Positions 1 through 12,595 are shown, counted from the stretch's first letter. The stretch is DNA of 64,000 nucleotides from Arbacia lixula (GCA_963669155.1 OZ022595.1:20209491-20273490), one strand, 5' to 3'. A program made the numbers and translations. Notes: generated by a model from the letters alone, not told the origin.

Positions 1-3000
1 CCTTCGGACTGTTCACCAATGTCACAACTGGTTATAATTTCTTTTTCATCAATATTTTGATATATTTCAAGTACCCCATATGTAGCGCTTGTCACTTAAG
101 ATAGAATAGGAACTTCTCCTATTGTATTGGGGGTAAGTTGCTCTTGCCTCACTCCTCAATCTAATATACAAGTAATATGTGAACTTGTTTTCCCGTTGTA
201 TGCAGGTTTCAAGTATGTGTTTATACCTTTTCAGTTCTGAGAATATGGTGTGCAAAATGCTCCCATGCTGTATGCTGAAACAACGTGGCTCTTGTATCAT
301 CCATGAACTTGAAGCATGGAGTGTAATAATACGCTCTGTGTCAGAGGGAATTAGCTTCCTATTCAGCTATCTGCTTTTAAATTGAATTTTTTTGTTGAAT
401 ATTCAGGGGAAAGAGGGATCATGTAAAAGAGACTCATATCAAATTAGTTTTGTCTGACCAATGACTCTATGGAGGGATTCCTCATCACAGTTTGTTGTGT
501 TGCTCAGTGTATATTTGTTCAGATATTTGCAGTGGTGTGTTTAAACAGGTCAACATTTTGGATTCAATCTGAATGATGTCACTTCACATCTCACGGAGTA
601 ATATAGAGAACCGATGTGTGATGTAATATGAGCATGTTGTCAAGACAACTGGTTCTAAGCTATGTGGGTAGAGCAAGCAGCGGTGATCACAGCGGAGACT
701 CTCATTGACAGTGCTTGATACTAACCTGCTAGACAATGTCAGATCAGTGAAAGTCTTACTTGAGTGATGTTGTTTACATCTAAAAACCTGCATAATAATG
801 GATATGATGACACCACTTTCAATTGGTATTCTTTTGCTCTTATTTCAACGCAGTGCTGTTAATGAAAATTCTCCTCATCTCCTCATTCTCCCTTCCATAT
901 CGTGGTCAACGATTGAAGGGAAATTGTAGGCTCTAACCATAACCATGATCCCTATAATGTTCTTCCTGTGTGTCACCACCAACACAGCATTAGCACTAAG
1001 CACTGCAAATGTATTTGACCAAAAGGGTTTCACGATAAAGAAACCTATACATTCCCATGTCCACTTTGATATAATTGATGATTACTAATATGACCTGTTG
1101 CCATGGAAACAACAGAGAGTCACCATACATACTCTTTATTGAAGCAATAGCACAAGAAGGTGCTGTAAACATCTCTTCGGTTTGGCCCGTTACCTAGGCA
1201 ACAGCCAGCATATGAGGGATGCTTTCTTGAAAAAAAAAATAATTAAAACTACAAGTACTTGCCTATTTCCCGTGTTTTTTTCCAAACCACTCAAATTGAT
1301 GCAGTTGGGGCAACAAAGCTAGTTAATATTTTGCTTGATTGAGTCCAGACTTCCTCATGGATTCTATTTGTGTCTGTTCCTTGCAGTTGTGTACTGTGAA
1401 CCAGAGGTTTTACAGATATGTGTTCTTTATTTATCTGTAATACTGCTGTTTTCAGTGATTTCACATGGATCTAGGTGTCAAGAGCCAATTTCCCTTTAAA
1501 GGTTTTCCTGCTGTACCAAGGAACATAGATCCAGAAGTATCAGAAATAGTGAAGCTTGGATGAAATCATTTTTGGGGTAGTCTATTTTGGAGATGTATGT
1601 TCAGGCATATGAACCTATCAAAGTTTTATGGCATATTCTCCTTGGATAGTTTGCTGTGCTCTGTCGTGATCTGAAGTCAAGTAATAGTCAGCTTTTCACA
1701 ACAAATACCATGTATGCTGTCGCTCTCTTTCTTTCACACACTATCATTTAACCCATTAAAAACTAATCAGAAAAAGAAATCTATCCAACCACTGCCTTTT
1801 CATATATCTTCTTGTGAGTTTTAGTAATGCATTAATGAGTTATATTTTACTTGCATTTAATAGAGTTATAGATTGCAATGACTGTGACATGGAATCTGCA
1901 TATCCTATTTTAACATAAAAGTGGATGTAACGCAATTGTGTATTCATAGTATTGATAAGAACAGCCGCAGTTACAGTGACAGTCATGGCAATGTAAAACT
2001 CTCTATTGTAAGGTTACTAAACACTCTGTAGATGGCTACATATTGCTTTTTGTCTATCAGTAATTGTGTTGTAATGCTATGTATAGTCATGATATTCTTG
2101 TATACATGTGTGTTCACCACCCTACTGCTCTTAAAACAGCTTCTTTTATTTTCATTTGAGATTCATTTGTATATTAAAACACATAGTATTTATCAATGTA
2201 AAATAAGAGAGAGGGTATATCAGAAAGATAAAATCTCACTAGATTTGCTTTTTTCAAGTAACAGAAGGTGTGTTGTGCAGTGAATGAATGGGAGAAGCTC
2301 TCATCAGAGTTTATTGACCTTAACATGTCGTGCAGTTGATATCAGTTTCAAAATGAATTCATTACAACTTAGATTATATGGTACTTATAACTTGTGTGTG
2401 AATGACAATTCTGGAGAAATATCCAAAAGTAGTATTTTTTTCTCCGGGATTAGTACTATATGTAGCTTAATATCATTACTGACGTTTATTTAAACAACTT
2501 TTTAATATTTATCCAGTAATCCAGTAGAGTTCATAGTCACATTCGGATTTTGTTTTCAGTCATGTCCGTTTTTTGGTCTCGTCTACTAGTGTGTGAGACA
2601 GGAAGCGGATATGACTATGAACCAAGCTGGAGGTCACCCTGCAATGCATTATGGGACAACTTTCTCCTCTATGTGGTATGGAGAAATGTCCTTCAATTCT
2701 TTTTATTAAGTATCACAACTTGTTGACTCATCACAAATTGATGAGGTGTAATTCGGCTCCCTTGGTCCATTGCATTATTCAGGAGGGAGAATGACTGTTT
2801 TAAGATTTGGACTTTGCGGCATTACCTCAAAATCAAAAAAGAAGGAAAACATATATCATTGCCATTACTTGAATTACCTGAATATCTCAGAAAACGTTAA
2901 GCATTTTTCAGTCATGTCACAATTACATTGAATTTAAAGATTTGGGCATAGAAGTGCTACCTGAAATTTAAAAAGGAGAACAAAGATACTTGATTGTGCT

Positions 3001-3360
3001 CTCAAGGATTTGATATTGTAGCAATTGCATTGCAGCTCCCAACCAGTACAATGTTCATGTGTTTGGTGTGATATGAATGTAGCCAAGGAAATCAGTCTAA
3101 TGACATTCACATTAAAAAAAAACTTGTTTTCAATCAATATCTCTAAGTAGCTTCAGGAAGAATTATTTCACGAGAATCTGGCTGTAAATCATGCCTGGAG
3201 ATGAATTAAGCCCATATTAGTAGAGTTGGATAGTTTACACTCTCAGTGAAAATTGCAACAAAATCTGAGAAGTATATTACTCTTTGTATGTTTGTGAATA
3301 AGATACCTCAGTTGAATCATATATATTTTTATATTTTTATTGTACTGGACTTTTCAAGAC
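1..3360. other. Gene-poor single-copy DNA
   Basis: Only short scattered frames, none with convincing splice borders or domain content. The one recognisable item is a dispersed repeat at about 605-835. Confidence 0.6.
605..835 (+). repeat. Dispersed repeat, copy a
   Basis: About 225 bp (from cgatgtgtga through the accacttt..ggtatt end) recur at 3,808-4,022 in the same orientation with roughly 80 percent identity by eye. Family not recognised; no clear inverted ends. Confidence 0.6.
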
Positions 3361-3363
3361 CTT

Positions 3364-3532
3364 GGCCCTGTAGCATAAAACTTACCATTAAGGGTAGCTC
3401 TGTCATCAATGGTAACTACTATGGGAACATCGCTCAACAGCCAATCAATTTCAAGGTTTCCACACAAGTTGACATTGGAAGCAAAGTTACCATCAATGGT
3501 AAGTTTTATGCAACAGGACCCAGTGCCCTTAT
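3364..3532. mobile_element. Small hairpin MITE
   Basis: Inverted ends: left ccctgtagcataaaacttacc, right ggtaagttttatgcaacagg, with further pairing inside (tcatcaatggtaac against gttaccatcaatgg). About 169 bp, non-coding; the short frame across it is incidental. Non-autonomous DNA transposon; superfamily not determined. Confidence 0.6.
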
Positions 3533-3807
3533 GGCAACTTGACTTGCAATTGATATCAATCTTAATCCTGTATATTAGTGATAGGTGATTAGACTTCAGA
3601 TAGATTCATTTTAATTGCAACACTTTATGAGACAGGGCCCTGAATGGGTTATTATTACTAAAGACGTTGAAATGTTATGATCATTGATTTACAGCTTATG
3701 CACCATACCATACCATACTGAAAGGTTTTTGTTAGAGACTCTCGTAGACAGGTTCTCGATCTGTTTTATTCCACTTAGGAAATGCAGCTATGTATGCATA
3801 ATACAGC

Positions 3808-4022
3808 ACCGATGTGTGACCTCATATGAGCACATTGTCAAGACAACTGGTTCTAAACTCTGTTAGTGGAGCAAACATCAGTGATCACAGCAGGGACTCT
3901 CATTGGGAGTGCTCGAAACTAGCCACGAGACAATGTCAGACCAGTGAAACTCTCATGTGATTGATGTTGTTTAGAATCATAAATTTGCATAACAGCGATA
4001 TGACGGTACCACTTTGGTATTT
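3808..4022 (+). repeat. Dispersed repeat, copy b
   Basis: Direct partner of 605-835. Shared blocks include tgtcaagacaactggttcta and the stretch around gagacaatgtcaga. Confidence 0.6.
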
Positions 4023-4228
4023 TATGGTTGTTTCGTTTACCTTGCATTGCAATTTGTAGACATCTCCATGACTGACAAGTGTATCATAAGTCTACACAGT
4101 CTGTAGTTTATATTTTGTAGTTCATTCAGCAAGTTTTCAGTCACTTTCTCAATATATTGTGATTTCACTATTGAGGCCATTTGGAGACATGTTGGGTGCC
4201 CCCTTTACACGAGATGTTACAATAAAAA

Positions 4229-4715
4229 TTAAAAAAAGTTTTTTAGCCATGTATTTCTCATTTCTTTGATACCTGTTTATATCGTTTTATGCATCAGTCC
4301 ATTAGCGAATATCCTCCTCTGTAAAATAACACAAATTTTGTATCAATCAATTCCTTCATGGCGGAGTACCTCTCCTTTTTTGCTATTGCTTTTCAAACAG
4401 AATGTGTGAAATTGACCAGCATCTGTGCCAATCCTATTGATTATGTTGCTATATGATAAAGTAATGAATGGGTTGAATGAATGTATAAGACTTTGTTTGG
4501 TTGTACTGGGGCAGATACTGGTCAATTTTTGTCAAATTCTTGTTAGGGTCTAACCTACAAACAAAGGGTACGGTACTTCAACGTGAAGCAACTGATTGTT
4601 ACAAAAAATTGTGTTGTTTACAGAATAAGGATATTAGCTAATAGACTGATGCATAAAATTATACAAATAGGTGTCAAATAAATGAGAAATAGGTGGCTCA
4701 AAAAACTTTTTTTAA
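4229..4715. mobile_element. Hairpin MITE with arms of about 125 bp
   Basis: The left arm (aaaaaaagttttttagcc ... gcatcagtccattag) pairs with the right arm (ctaatagactgatgcat ... ggctcaaaaaacttttttt). About 487 bp, non-coding, imperfect arms, so not recent. Confidence 0.65.
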
Positions 4716-6180
4716 GGGATATTATGTAGGCTATTGAGGCTAGTATAGGGTTCTATAACATGATATTTTCCTCTGCATAACCTAATGCATCATCTAGGTT
4801 ATACACTGGAAGAAAAATATATAAAACTAGTATCCTAAAATAGCCTGTTAAGGCTTAAAATCTCCGAGTTCCTCGTTAAAGGGAACACAAAAAATGTTGC
4901 AACTTGACACCGTAACCTAGGGAAAGACCCTGTTTCATAAGTAGAGATTGTCAATATTTCTAATTTACATATTAGTTATGCACATTTAGTTTATGATATT
5001 TGTTGAAGTGATTATACTGTTAATGTGGCATATAAAGCTGTTCATTGTGCCCTTTGAATATTCCTGCTTCATCATGTGTCAGTATCATTCAATTACCTCA
5101 ATGTTAAGTGAGCACATGCATATATATTATTATCAAGTCCCCCACCCCCACACCCCCATTTTTTATTGTTACTGTTCTTCATATCAATCTTTCATTTGAA
5201 CTATAACTTTTTGTTACTTTCATGGTTAATCTTTTCAGCAGATCTGTTTTCTAATTGAAGACATATTCTTCAATTCAGATCATTTTTTTTTTACTTGCAG
5301 CTTGTTTTTGTATTTTGAGAATAACTGATATACACTATTATTTGCTTTAATGCATTATTTCAATATATTTCATATATAACCACATTAATCAATGTTATCC
5401 ACAAAATAAGATATCCATCCAATACATGTAGCTCATAGAGAACATCCATGATCGTATATTTGATTTGCAGGTTCAAATTGTATTTGAAAAGAGATGAAAA
5501 ATTGTGTTGTATTTCAACATTTTGTTTCAATACTTAAGCTTCTTTATTTCAACCAAAATATTTGTATGTGTAGCTGCAGTACTGAATGTTTCCCCTTGTA
5601 TTTATATTTGAGTGTGAAGGACTGATTCAGTATAAGCTAGGGATGGGGGAACAAATTAGCTATTGGGGGAGAAAATACCCCCCCCCCCTTCCCTCTCCAT
5701 CTTCTTCAGACTATACAGCACAAGGAAAGTTTTTGACATGTAAGCAAGTCTTTTAAATATTCATTCTTACCTGTATGTGATGTGCTGGTGTTTACAGAGA
5801 ACGCATTAAAAACATGCAAAACAAAATTGAGGCATATCACCACATCATGACCAGTATAAATGTTTTAAAAAATGGCTTTTAGTTGTACATTTTCCCTGCA
5901 TCCGTGTTCACAGGTTGATACATGTAGATATTGATGTAGTGATTTAAATTACAACCATTTTTTTTTTTCGTAAGTGGGGGAGGATGAGCAAAGCACAGAA
6001 GAGCCTGTCAGGAAGAAGGCCAATTTGTTATGACAACCATGAATGATTGTATGTTGTGACATGTATCTATGAGTGATGCCTATAAAAGTATGAATTGGAC
6101 TTATTTGAACAATTAAATAAATGTACCATTTATAAGAAATGTTATTATCTGTGGAAGCTTGATCATTGCATTGAGCATGT
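4716..6180. other. Non-coding AT-rich interval
   Basis: No gene or element recognised apart from a poly-C run at about 5,680. Short frames look like chance. Confidence 0.5.
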
Positions 6181-6329
6181 GTGTATGTGTCCAGCTGTGT
6201 GTGCCCCCCCCCCAACTTCTCTCCTGCTATTGTCTTTTACTTGTGTTTCTTGTAAGCGTTTTTTGTTACTCTTGTTCTCTGATCCTATGATACCCATGGA
6301 CTATTGTACCCTGCCGAATATGGATGATA

Positions 6330-6760
6330 CAATTGCACTCTTCCTCCTTCTCTCTCTCCCTCTCTCTTTCTCTCTCTCCCTTTCTCTCTCTCTCTCTTTC
6401 CCTCACTCTCTCTTCCTTTTTTTCTCTCTCCATCTATCTCTCTCTCTCTTTCACTCTTCTTCTGTTTGTCTTCCCCGTCTTTCCATCTTTCTCTCTTTCT
6501 CTTTCTCAATATCTCCTTTCTCTGTTTCTTTCTTTACATTTCTCTCTTATTAGTTTTTATCTCTTCCCTCTCTCCTCTCCTCTCTCTCTCTCTCTCTGTC
6601 TCTCTCCCTGTATTTTGCCATATCTTGCTTAGTCTCTGTCTTTCCATCTTTCTCTCTTTCTGCCTTTCTCATTATCTCCCGTTTCTCTGTTCCTTTCTTT
6701 ACATTTCTTTCTTCCTATTAGTCTTTATCTCTTCCCTCTCTCCTCTAACACAGGTTAGTC
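6330..6760 (+). repeat. CT-rich low-complexity tract
   Basis: About 430 bp dominated by (CT)n with TTTC/CCTC interruptions. The long Ser/Leu/Phe frames on plus and the Arg/Glu frame on minus are low-complexity artefacts. Confidence 0.9.
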
Positions 6761-6998
6761 CATGTACACATTCACAAACACACACACACACTAAGTTAAA
6801 AACAAACAAAAGTTAACAAAAATACATTATAGGTTGCATTATCTGCCAATTTGGCTTTTTTTTTACAGCAGAAGTCTCAAATAATATGCATTAATATATA
6901 TAGTACTGCTCTTCATGATTTCAATTCATATTTTAAAAATGGGAACAAAAACCCAATGACAAGCATGTTTAAATGCAGAAGAACAAAGGAATTAAAAA

Positions 6999-7048
6999 CA
7001 GTTTGTGCCCATGTTTATTCAAATTTGAATAAACATGGGCACAAACTG
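6999..7048. repeat. 50-bp perfect palindrome without spacer
   Basis: Two 25-bp arms meet between 7023 and 7024 (centre ttcaaa/tttgaa). The centre gives AATAAA on both strands. It is the first AATAAA found on the minus strand below the tail-anchor stop codon (7841), so it may serve as the 3' end signal of that gene; that is inference. Confidence 0.8.
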
Positions 7049-7797
7049 AATTTTCTGAATACCACCCCAGGAAAATATTTTACCGTCACCCATGATTACC
7101 TGAAGTATCTTTAGATACATATTTGCTTTTTCCTAAAATATTCAAAAAGAAATTTAAAAAAAAAAAGTCGCATAAATCTATTTTGTACTGATAAGGAATA
7201 ATCATTCCAAAATATGTAATACATGTAGGTTTTCAAATATTCCTGTATAATCACAAACAATATATACAGACATTCATCAGCGAATTAAACATTATTCATA
7301 ATATGTGTAAACATCCAATACATTTTGGGGAATATTGCTAAGAAAATGTACATTAGAAGATAAGAAAACAGGTCAATGTACATCACATTTGTGATATGAA
7401 GAATGATATTGAATGATATGTACATGTATTATTAATGACAATATCAATACAAATATGCACGGAGGTAGCACTTAGTACTTCGTACACTTGACAACATGAC
7501 GCATTGAATAAATAGTGTCAATCATTGTTCTGGCAACCACAGACGATACACTTTTGGCCAAGATTCTGCAGTTGTAAGGTCACTTTGACCCCCATCCGGG
7601 TCATTTCTTTAAAAATTTGTGTTGATGCAACCTTTCATGGCCAAGATATTTAGGGGGGGGGGGGGGTGTCCAATTGACGCCCCCCCCCCTCCTCTCCCCT
7701 CCCCCCAGTCAAAACCTGATCTTAAAAAAGTTATATTACTGATCAGATTGTGTCATCTATGGTGTCTTCAGACATAAAGTTATTTCTCATACTAGAT

Positions 7798-7799
<2 letters not shown>

Positions 7800-7831
<32 letters not shown>
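7800..7831 (+). repeat. (GT)n microsatellite
   Basis: About 16 GT units just below the stop codon of the death-domain gene, in its predicted 3'UTR. Confidence 0.95.
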
Positions 7832-7834
<3 letters not shown>

Positions 7835-7840
7835 CACTCA

Positions 7841-8037
7841 TTATTTTTGTTTGGCTTTGAAACAGAGGAACCCGACTCCCACTGCTGCTGCTGCCACCAT
7901 AAAAATCATGGCAAGGGAGGTCTTGTCAATGTTGTTGCCTGTCAGCTTCCATTTTTCATCTTTCACATTATTGCCCTCCTTCGTGACTTTGGTCTTCTCA
8001 TAAGTGAAGGATGCTCCCCCTGCAGGCTGAGGCATAA
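7841..8037 (-). CDS. Terminal exon: membrane tail anchor
   Basis: Acceptor cctctttttcag precedes the exon at 8038. The phase-1 reading gives residues 178-241, beginning MPQPAGGASF, then a Lys-rich stretch (EKTKVTKEG, KDEKWK), then about 20 hydrophobic residues (core MIFMVAAAAVGVG), a five-residue basic tail and TAA. One hydrophobic helix at the extreme C-terminus with flanking Lys residues is the usual form of a tail-anchored protein. This exon occurs only once in the window, unlike the death-domain and ATG exons. A (GT)16 microsatellite starts 10 bases after the stop. Confidence 0.8.
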
Positions 8038-11000
8038 CTGAAAAAGAGGAATATTGGATAATCCTGTATATTAATGTCATACGGCGGTATTTAGCCGATT
8101 GCCAGCAAGGTATGCTTTGGGTTAGTTAAGTTTTACTACAAACCATTCCTTCACCAAATGCAATACTAGTCGCAAAAAATTGGAATCAGATGTACATAAT
8201 GCTTAATTTTATTGCCAATGAATTCTTCCACAGAGGTCCAAATTCACAAAGAAGTTTACGACGTACATGTAAATCACAGTTGAAGCAGGTTTCATGGCGT
8301 ATAAGCAGGATATATGAAATGGCTATAATGGGGCCAAAGGACATAGAAAAAAGAAGGTGCATATGATAATTGGACTTATGATATCAGTTTTAAAAAAAAA
8401 CCTAGGCTATGAGTACAGCACAAGGAGCTGTTATAGCCGTCAGCAATATTTTAACCCTAATACTCCCAGGCTATTTCAAAGCCACTATGCATTATGCTTG
8501 ATGCATGGAACCCCTCTTTTAGTCAAGAAAGTTCTCAGTTCTACTACAGTCATCTTCTGAAACATTTCGTACAAACTCTCCATCTGACAGTATGGTAGTA
8601 AATATAGGACAAATTTCTGTGGGAAAGTGGGTTACCGGAAAAGTGTTGATGGTAGTGCGATCGTTTGCACTGACATACTAAAATAACTGGAAACTGCCCA
8701 GTTCACCACTTTACAAGCCCCATATCTGAAAAGTGTTAGAGCGCAATATTTCACAGTTATTAGCGACATCGAGATTTGAATACCACAATGTGACTGCTAA
8801 TTGTATAATACAGGTCGTCATGCTAATTATAATAACAATGTATCATTTTGAGGAGATCACTTCAGGTTACAAGTTGCCTGATAAGACATATACAGTAAAG
8901 AAAAAGAATGAATAGATTCCACAAGATTCCTCATGATCATGAAATATTTGTGTCAGTATATTCAAGCACCCAGTGTAACTACTCACCTGAACAGAATCAA
9001 TCTATTATTCTGATGTTTTACATCTAACACAAACACACAAAATCCACTTCTACACTTATTTTTCTCAAGAAGCATAATCAAAAGAATTGGTAGCCAAGAA
9101 CTAAGATCCAAGTACCTTGTTGCAGCCCATCATTGACTGCATCGGAGGACACCTGTTCGTTGTCTGTGGGTTCAATCAACTCATCCTCTTCTTCAGCGCC
9201 TCTGACAGGCTCTTGAATGCCTGGCAATTATATCACCAGATAATACCGTCAAAATCTTCTAAGATGGCTATTACAATTATGTAAGGTCAAAAGTTGATAA
9301 AAAGGACACATTATCTTACATAATATATTGCTAATTATTAATCACAGATGAATACCAACTGTGCAGCCAATCATGGCCAGCTATATTATCAGTTCATATT
9401 GCAGAGGTAAACCTGGCATATCACCAGCTGTAAACACTTCAGATGTCTAATGGCTGCTCGCATCTCTCTTCAGACTCACAACTCCTTCTCTGCCAGATTC
9501 CATACTGCCAAAAAAAAAACCTTCGTATACACTACTCATCCACAAAATATCCCCAAAAAATTGTTCTGATAGGTACTAAAAGCTGCGTATTTGAACAGGA
9601 ATTAATCAAATCATGCGGTATTTGCTTCTTTCTTTTTCCGCCTATTCAGCGGCAATTTTGCTAATTGAGATCTAGTAATAATACCGCAATATTGCAGTAG
9701 GCGAATCTTATAAACTGTGTCTGCAAAATAGCCACAAATGTTGCACCTTCTGCATTGCGCTCTGGTATGTGATTCAGTAATCGCAACGCTCGTATGGCTT
9801 AGCGGAACAAGTCAGCATCGTATGTTTACTCTAGCTAGGGGTGTGGAGAGAGTCCAGCTGTCCAAAACACGGCAATATTATGGCTATTTCAGTGTATATG
9901 GACGGTGTTTTCAGAGGTTAGCTGGAAACTTCCAAACCGATGTGAATTGGTAATAACAGCGGTATTATTATGATTATGGTACATGAATGGGGCTCTAGAC
10001 AAATGATGTGTATTACACCGGTGGAAAAATGCCTCACTGGTGCAAAAGGAGTCAACTACTGCAGAGCATCATATGCATGAATGTACCTTGCGCCCCTCTG
10101 CCACCAGCTGGCTGTCTGACTGGTAAGGGTTGGCCCGACACATGGACAGGAGCTGGTAGATTCTGGACCGGCCTTGCTCCTTCTCCGCTTGCCACGGCGT
10201 TTCTCTCAGCTCCTGCAAAGAAAGTGGGAGTTCAATGTCATTTTCTATCTGCACATTCTATGCATGATCAAACTTTTGGCATCATTTATCATTTGTTCCT
10301 ACTGTCCTACACGCAACACCATAATGTTATCAGCTGACACTTATCGGGTCAATTAAACATAAATCAAGAATACAGCGCAGCGGTCTACAAACAAACACTG
10401 AGGGAATGAAGTCATCAATACTGGGGTACCTGAGTATTAATGTACATTGTTAGACATTCTGGTAAGAAATGTATGTGAAATAAGATTGTCAATTTGTTTT
10501 CATTTCTTAACATTTTAGGATTTAACTTATTTGTTCGACACATACCCAGCTGCCACAGGCTCTCTACATTTTATACCGGTACTACATAATGTCCTCTATG
10601 TACAAACATTGAAGGATCAGCAAACGTTTTTCCTCCGAGGTTTCCTCTATCTGATTTTTTTTTTTATTTAAAATCAAGTTGTCCCACCGTCATGAAAGTT
10701 TGAAAAGCATGTTTATGGGTCCTGGCATTGAGGAGTTTGAACTAACCAACATTCTATGCTGTGGTGTGGAAGGACATAACTGATTCTGTCAATAACTATG
10801 TCTGGGAACAAAGACTATGCCTTACGCCCACTTGCTAGCCACTCTCAGTGGTGTTACGACATAGTCTTTGTTACCAGACATAGTTGGTAACAGAATTGTG
10901 GTGTCCATGCACTTCACAGCCTAGAATCTATGCTAGGTTTGAACATCTAGTTTACCTCCATCGCAGTGCTTGGCGATAATCGGCAAACCAAAGCCACCAA

Positions 11001-11830
11001 TATCAGCATCCTTCAGGGCTTTCTCCAACCCTTCTCTGGAAGCTCCTTCCTTGGAGGACCACTGCCAGAGCACTTCTTTAACAGCTTCTCTATGGTCTTG
11101 CTTGTGTTTTTTTAAAATGGCTTGATTCTCATCATAGCCCACTCCAAGTTGACCACAAAAGCTGGTGTAGGCAGCTGTAGGAAACTTCTGAGCAAGCTCC
11201 TCAAACAATGGTTCCCTCTTTTCTAAGAATCTATTCCCTGTTGAAAGTAAATGATAGCAATTAAGATGAATAGATTATGGGTGTGGGGAAACCCTCGCTA
11301 ATTTACACGAGGAGTGTCCTAGGAGGACATTCTGGAATACTAATTTGGCCTCTCCTAGGCATCTTGGGGAGTTAAGAGAAAACTTAGGAGAAAACTTAAC
11401 ATAAGAGGAATTTTGGTTTACCAGCCTCAGGCTCCAGAACATTATTTCATTATATCCTCAGATGCAATGTCAGGAGCAAGTTCTGCTTAAGAGGTCTAAT
11501 CAAGTTCACATTCATAGGCTTAAATGATTGTTAAAACAATCAAACTTAAAAGGTCCTACTATAATTGAGCTAGATGACATCTGTCCTGTGTGCATTCAAT
11601 TCACACAAATACTTGACAAGACAATAACGTTGCAACATCGCAATTTCCAGTTTGCCTTATCGTGAGACAAAAGATCCAACTACTTCAGCGATTTTCTACT
11701 ACCACGATGATGAACATCTTCCGTACTAAGACAGTAACATTAACAAATAATACTTACTTTCATGCAGTTAATTCATACAAATACTTGACAATAACATTAA
11801 CAAATAATTCTTACCGCTTGTGGCAGCCAT
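7841..11830 (-). CDS. Tail-anchored death-domain protein, complete 5-coding-exon gene
   Basis: Joined from five minus-strand exons: 11815-11830 (coding part), 10956-11237, 10087-10212, 9116-9220, 7841-8037. Coding lengths 16+282+126+105+197 = 726 nt, that is 241 residues plus stop; every border is AG..GT and all four introns are phase 1. Residues 1-6 come from the ATG exon, about 15-88 form a death domain, 100-142 a Pro/Gly-rich linker, 143-177 an acidic segment with an EEEDE run, and about 217-236 a single hydrophobic segment followed by FKAKQK-stop. There is no signal peptide, so a C-terminally anchored cytosolic protein on mitochondrial, ER or other membranes is inferred. Death domains mediate homotypic assembly in apoptosis and innate signalling; the partner is unknown. 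The start is supported by an in-frame TGA nine bases upstream and by G at -3 and +4. No named orthologue recognised; the splicing model is my reading and untested. Confidence 0.82.
9116..9220 (-). CDS. Acidic linker exon (constant exon 4)
   Basis: Minus-strand exon of 105 nt with acceptor ttgccag and donor CAACAAG/gtactt, phase 1 at both ends. It encodes 34 whole codons, IQEPVRGAEEEDELIEP at the start and AVNDGLQQ at the end, with 10 Asp/Glu. It is read in the only frame that joins the neighbouring phase-1 exons. Too short for the usual ORF length cut-off. No domain recognised; probably a flexible spacer between death domain and membrane anchor. Single copy in the window. Confidence 0.75.
10087..10212 (-). 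CDS. Pro/Gly-rich linker exon (constant exon 3)
   Basis: Minus-strand exon of 126 nt with a strong acceptor (cactttctttgcag) and donor CGCAAG/gtacat. Two frames are open. The phase-1 frame needed by both neighbours gives AERNAVASGEG, then Pro-rich NLPAPVHVSGQPLP and PAGGRGAQ. The phase-0 frame (ELRETPWQAEKEQ...) is also open but would not join in frame. I prefer the phase-1 reading. Single copy in the window. Disordered linker; no domain recognised. Confidence 0.75.
10759..10920. mobile_element. Hairpin element FB1 in intron 2
   Basis: Arms of about 60 bp: left ends ctatgtctgggaacaaagac, right starts with its near complement (gtctttgttaccagacatag) and ends gtgtccatgcacttcaca. It belongs to the same family as 13,281-13,475, 34,860-35,050 and 56,194-56,390, but is more diverged. 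Confidence 0.7.
10956..11237 (-). CDS. Death-domain exon, copy 1 (nearest the constant exons)
   Basis: Minus-strand exon of 282 nt, acceptor ctttcaacag at 11238 and donor GGAG/gtaaac at 10955, phase 1 on both sides. The 93 whole codons start NRFLEKREPLFEELAQKF and end LPIIAKHCDG. The death-domain pattern is visible: LFEELAQKF (helix 1), FCGQLGVGYDENQAI (the helix 2-3 LA..LG...DE..I pattern), then EAVKEVLWQWSSKEGAS with the conserved Trp of helix 5, and GLEKALKDADI (helix 6). The symmetric phase makes it a movable exon, and two near-identical copies lie at 18.0 and 39.5 kb. Confidence 0.85.
11730..11815 (-). repeat. Short tandem repeat beside ATG exon, unit 1
   Basis: Repeats of about 60 bp containing tacttgacaataacattaac and a cttac motif. 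On the minus strand each carries a GTAAG splice-donor core just downstream of the ATG exon. The array is longer in units 2 and 3 (about 32,740-32,986 and 54,129-54,375). Confidence 0.6.
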
Positions 11831-11855
11831 TTCAAAATATCAATGAAGAGATTAT
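11815..11855 (-). CDS. ATG exon, unit 1
   Basis: Minus-strand exon of 41 nt, acceptor tttttgttctttcag and donor AGCG/gtaaga. ATG at 11830-11828 starts MAATS, with the first base of the next Gly codon before the donor (phase 1). The 25-nt 5'UTR part holds an in-frame TGA, which fixes the start. The exon joins the death-domain exon 577 bases downstream to read MAATSGNRFLEK. Equivalent exons lie at 32,987-33,027 and 54,376-54,416. Confidence 0.75.
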
Positions 11856-12183
11856 CTGAAAGAACAAAAAAAATATCCAATCATTAAATGTACATTAATT
11901 TCCTGGACCTTGACTAGTAATTGAATGGTCTCTAGCTATAAAAGTCTTAGCATGCATGTATGAGCAAATCTTCTACGCTATGGAAAAGCAACATTTTTTA
12001 GAAAACATTATTTTGTAGTCATGAGAGAGTCATATTCTTATTTCATTTCTTTCACGATCACACTCACAGGAAGGAATCATCGAAATGACAAGAATGATTA
12101 TGTAACAAAAATAGCCTAGTACAAAATACTGCAATACTGCATCATTATTGCCTAATACTAATATTATATTTATAATGTGCACT

Positions 12184-12257
12184 AAGTGTAATTGTTGTAT
12201 ATATTATAGCCTAGTATTAGTAATACTAATAGGCTATACTGTACAACAATTACACTT
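12184..12257. repeat. Compact hairpin, unit 1 only
   Basis: 16-bp perfect arms (aagtgtaattgttgta and its complement) enclose a second palindrome (agcctagtattag/taatactaataggct). Units 2 and 3 have only the left motif followed by unrelated sequence. Confidence 0.65.
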
Positions 12258-12595
12258 GGCCACATTATAAATATATAACGAGCCACCACAGAGCATGGAC
12301 AAATACATGTACTGATAACAATCCACAGATAGATGACTTTACTTCTGCCTTCAGTACTAAAAATGGTTACAGACAGGGACATGAGAGAGATCGCTGTCTT
12401 GCTTGTACTTGTACACGTACCAGCGTTGTAACACGCCGTCGCATTGCCGTGCCGGGCGGGGTGGCTGATAGGTCTACATGTCAAATTAGAAATGTTGGGA
12501 GTCACTAAAAGTAATGAATCTATGCAGCGTAGATCTATAAAGTGACACACAGATAGCTCTTCCTTAAAACTGTCTCCTAATTCCTGCTGTGTTAC

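Noticed and set aside
6095-6816. Overlapping Ser/Leu/Phe-rich frames of 102-152 codons
   Set aside because: Direct translations of CT repeats; the same appears at 13.7, 24.1, 35.3, 46.1 and 56.6 kb. No unique protein content.
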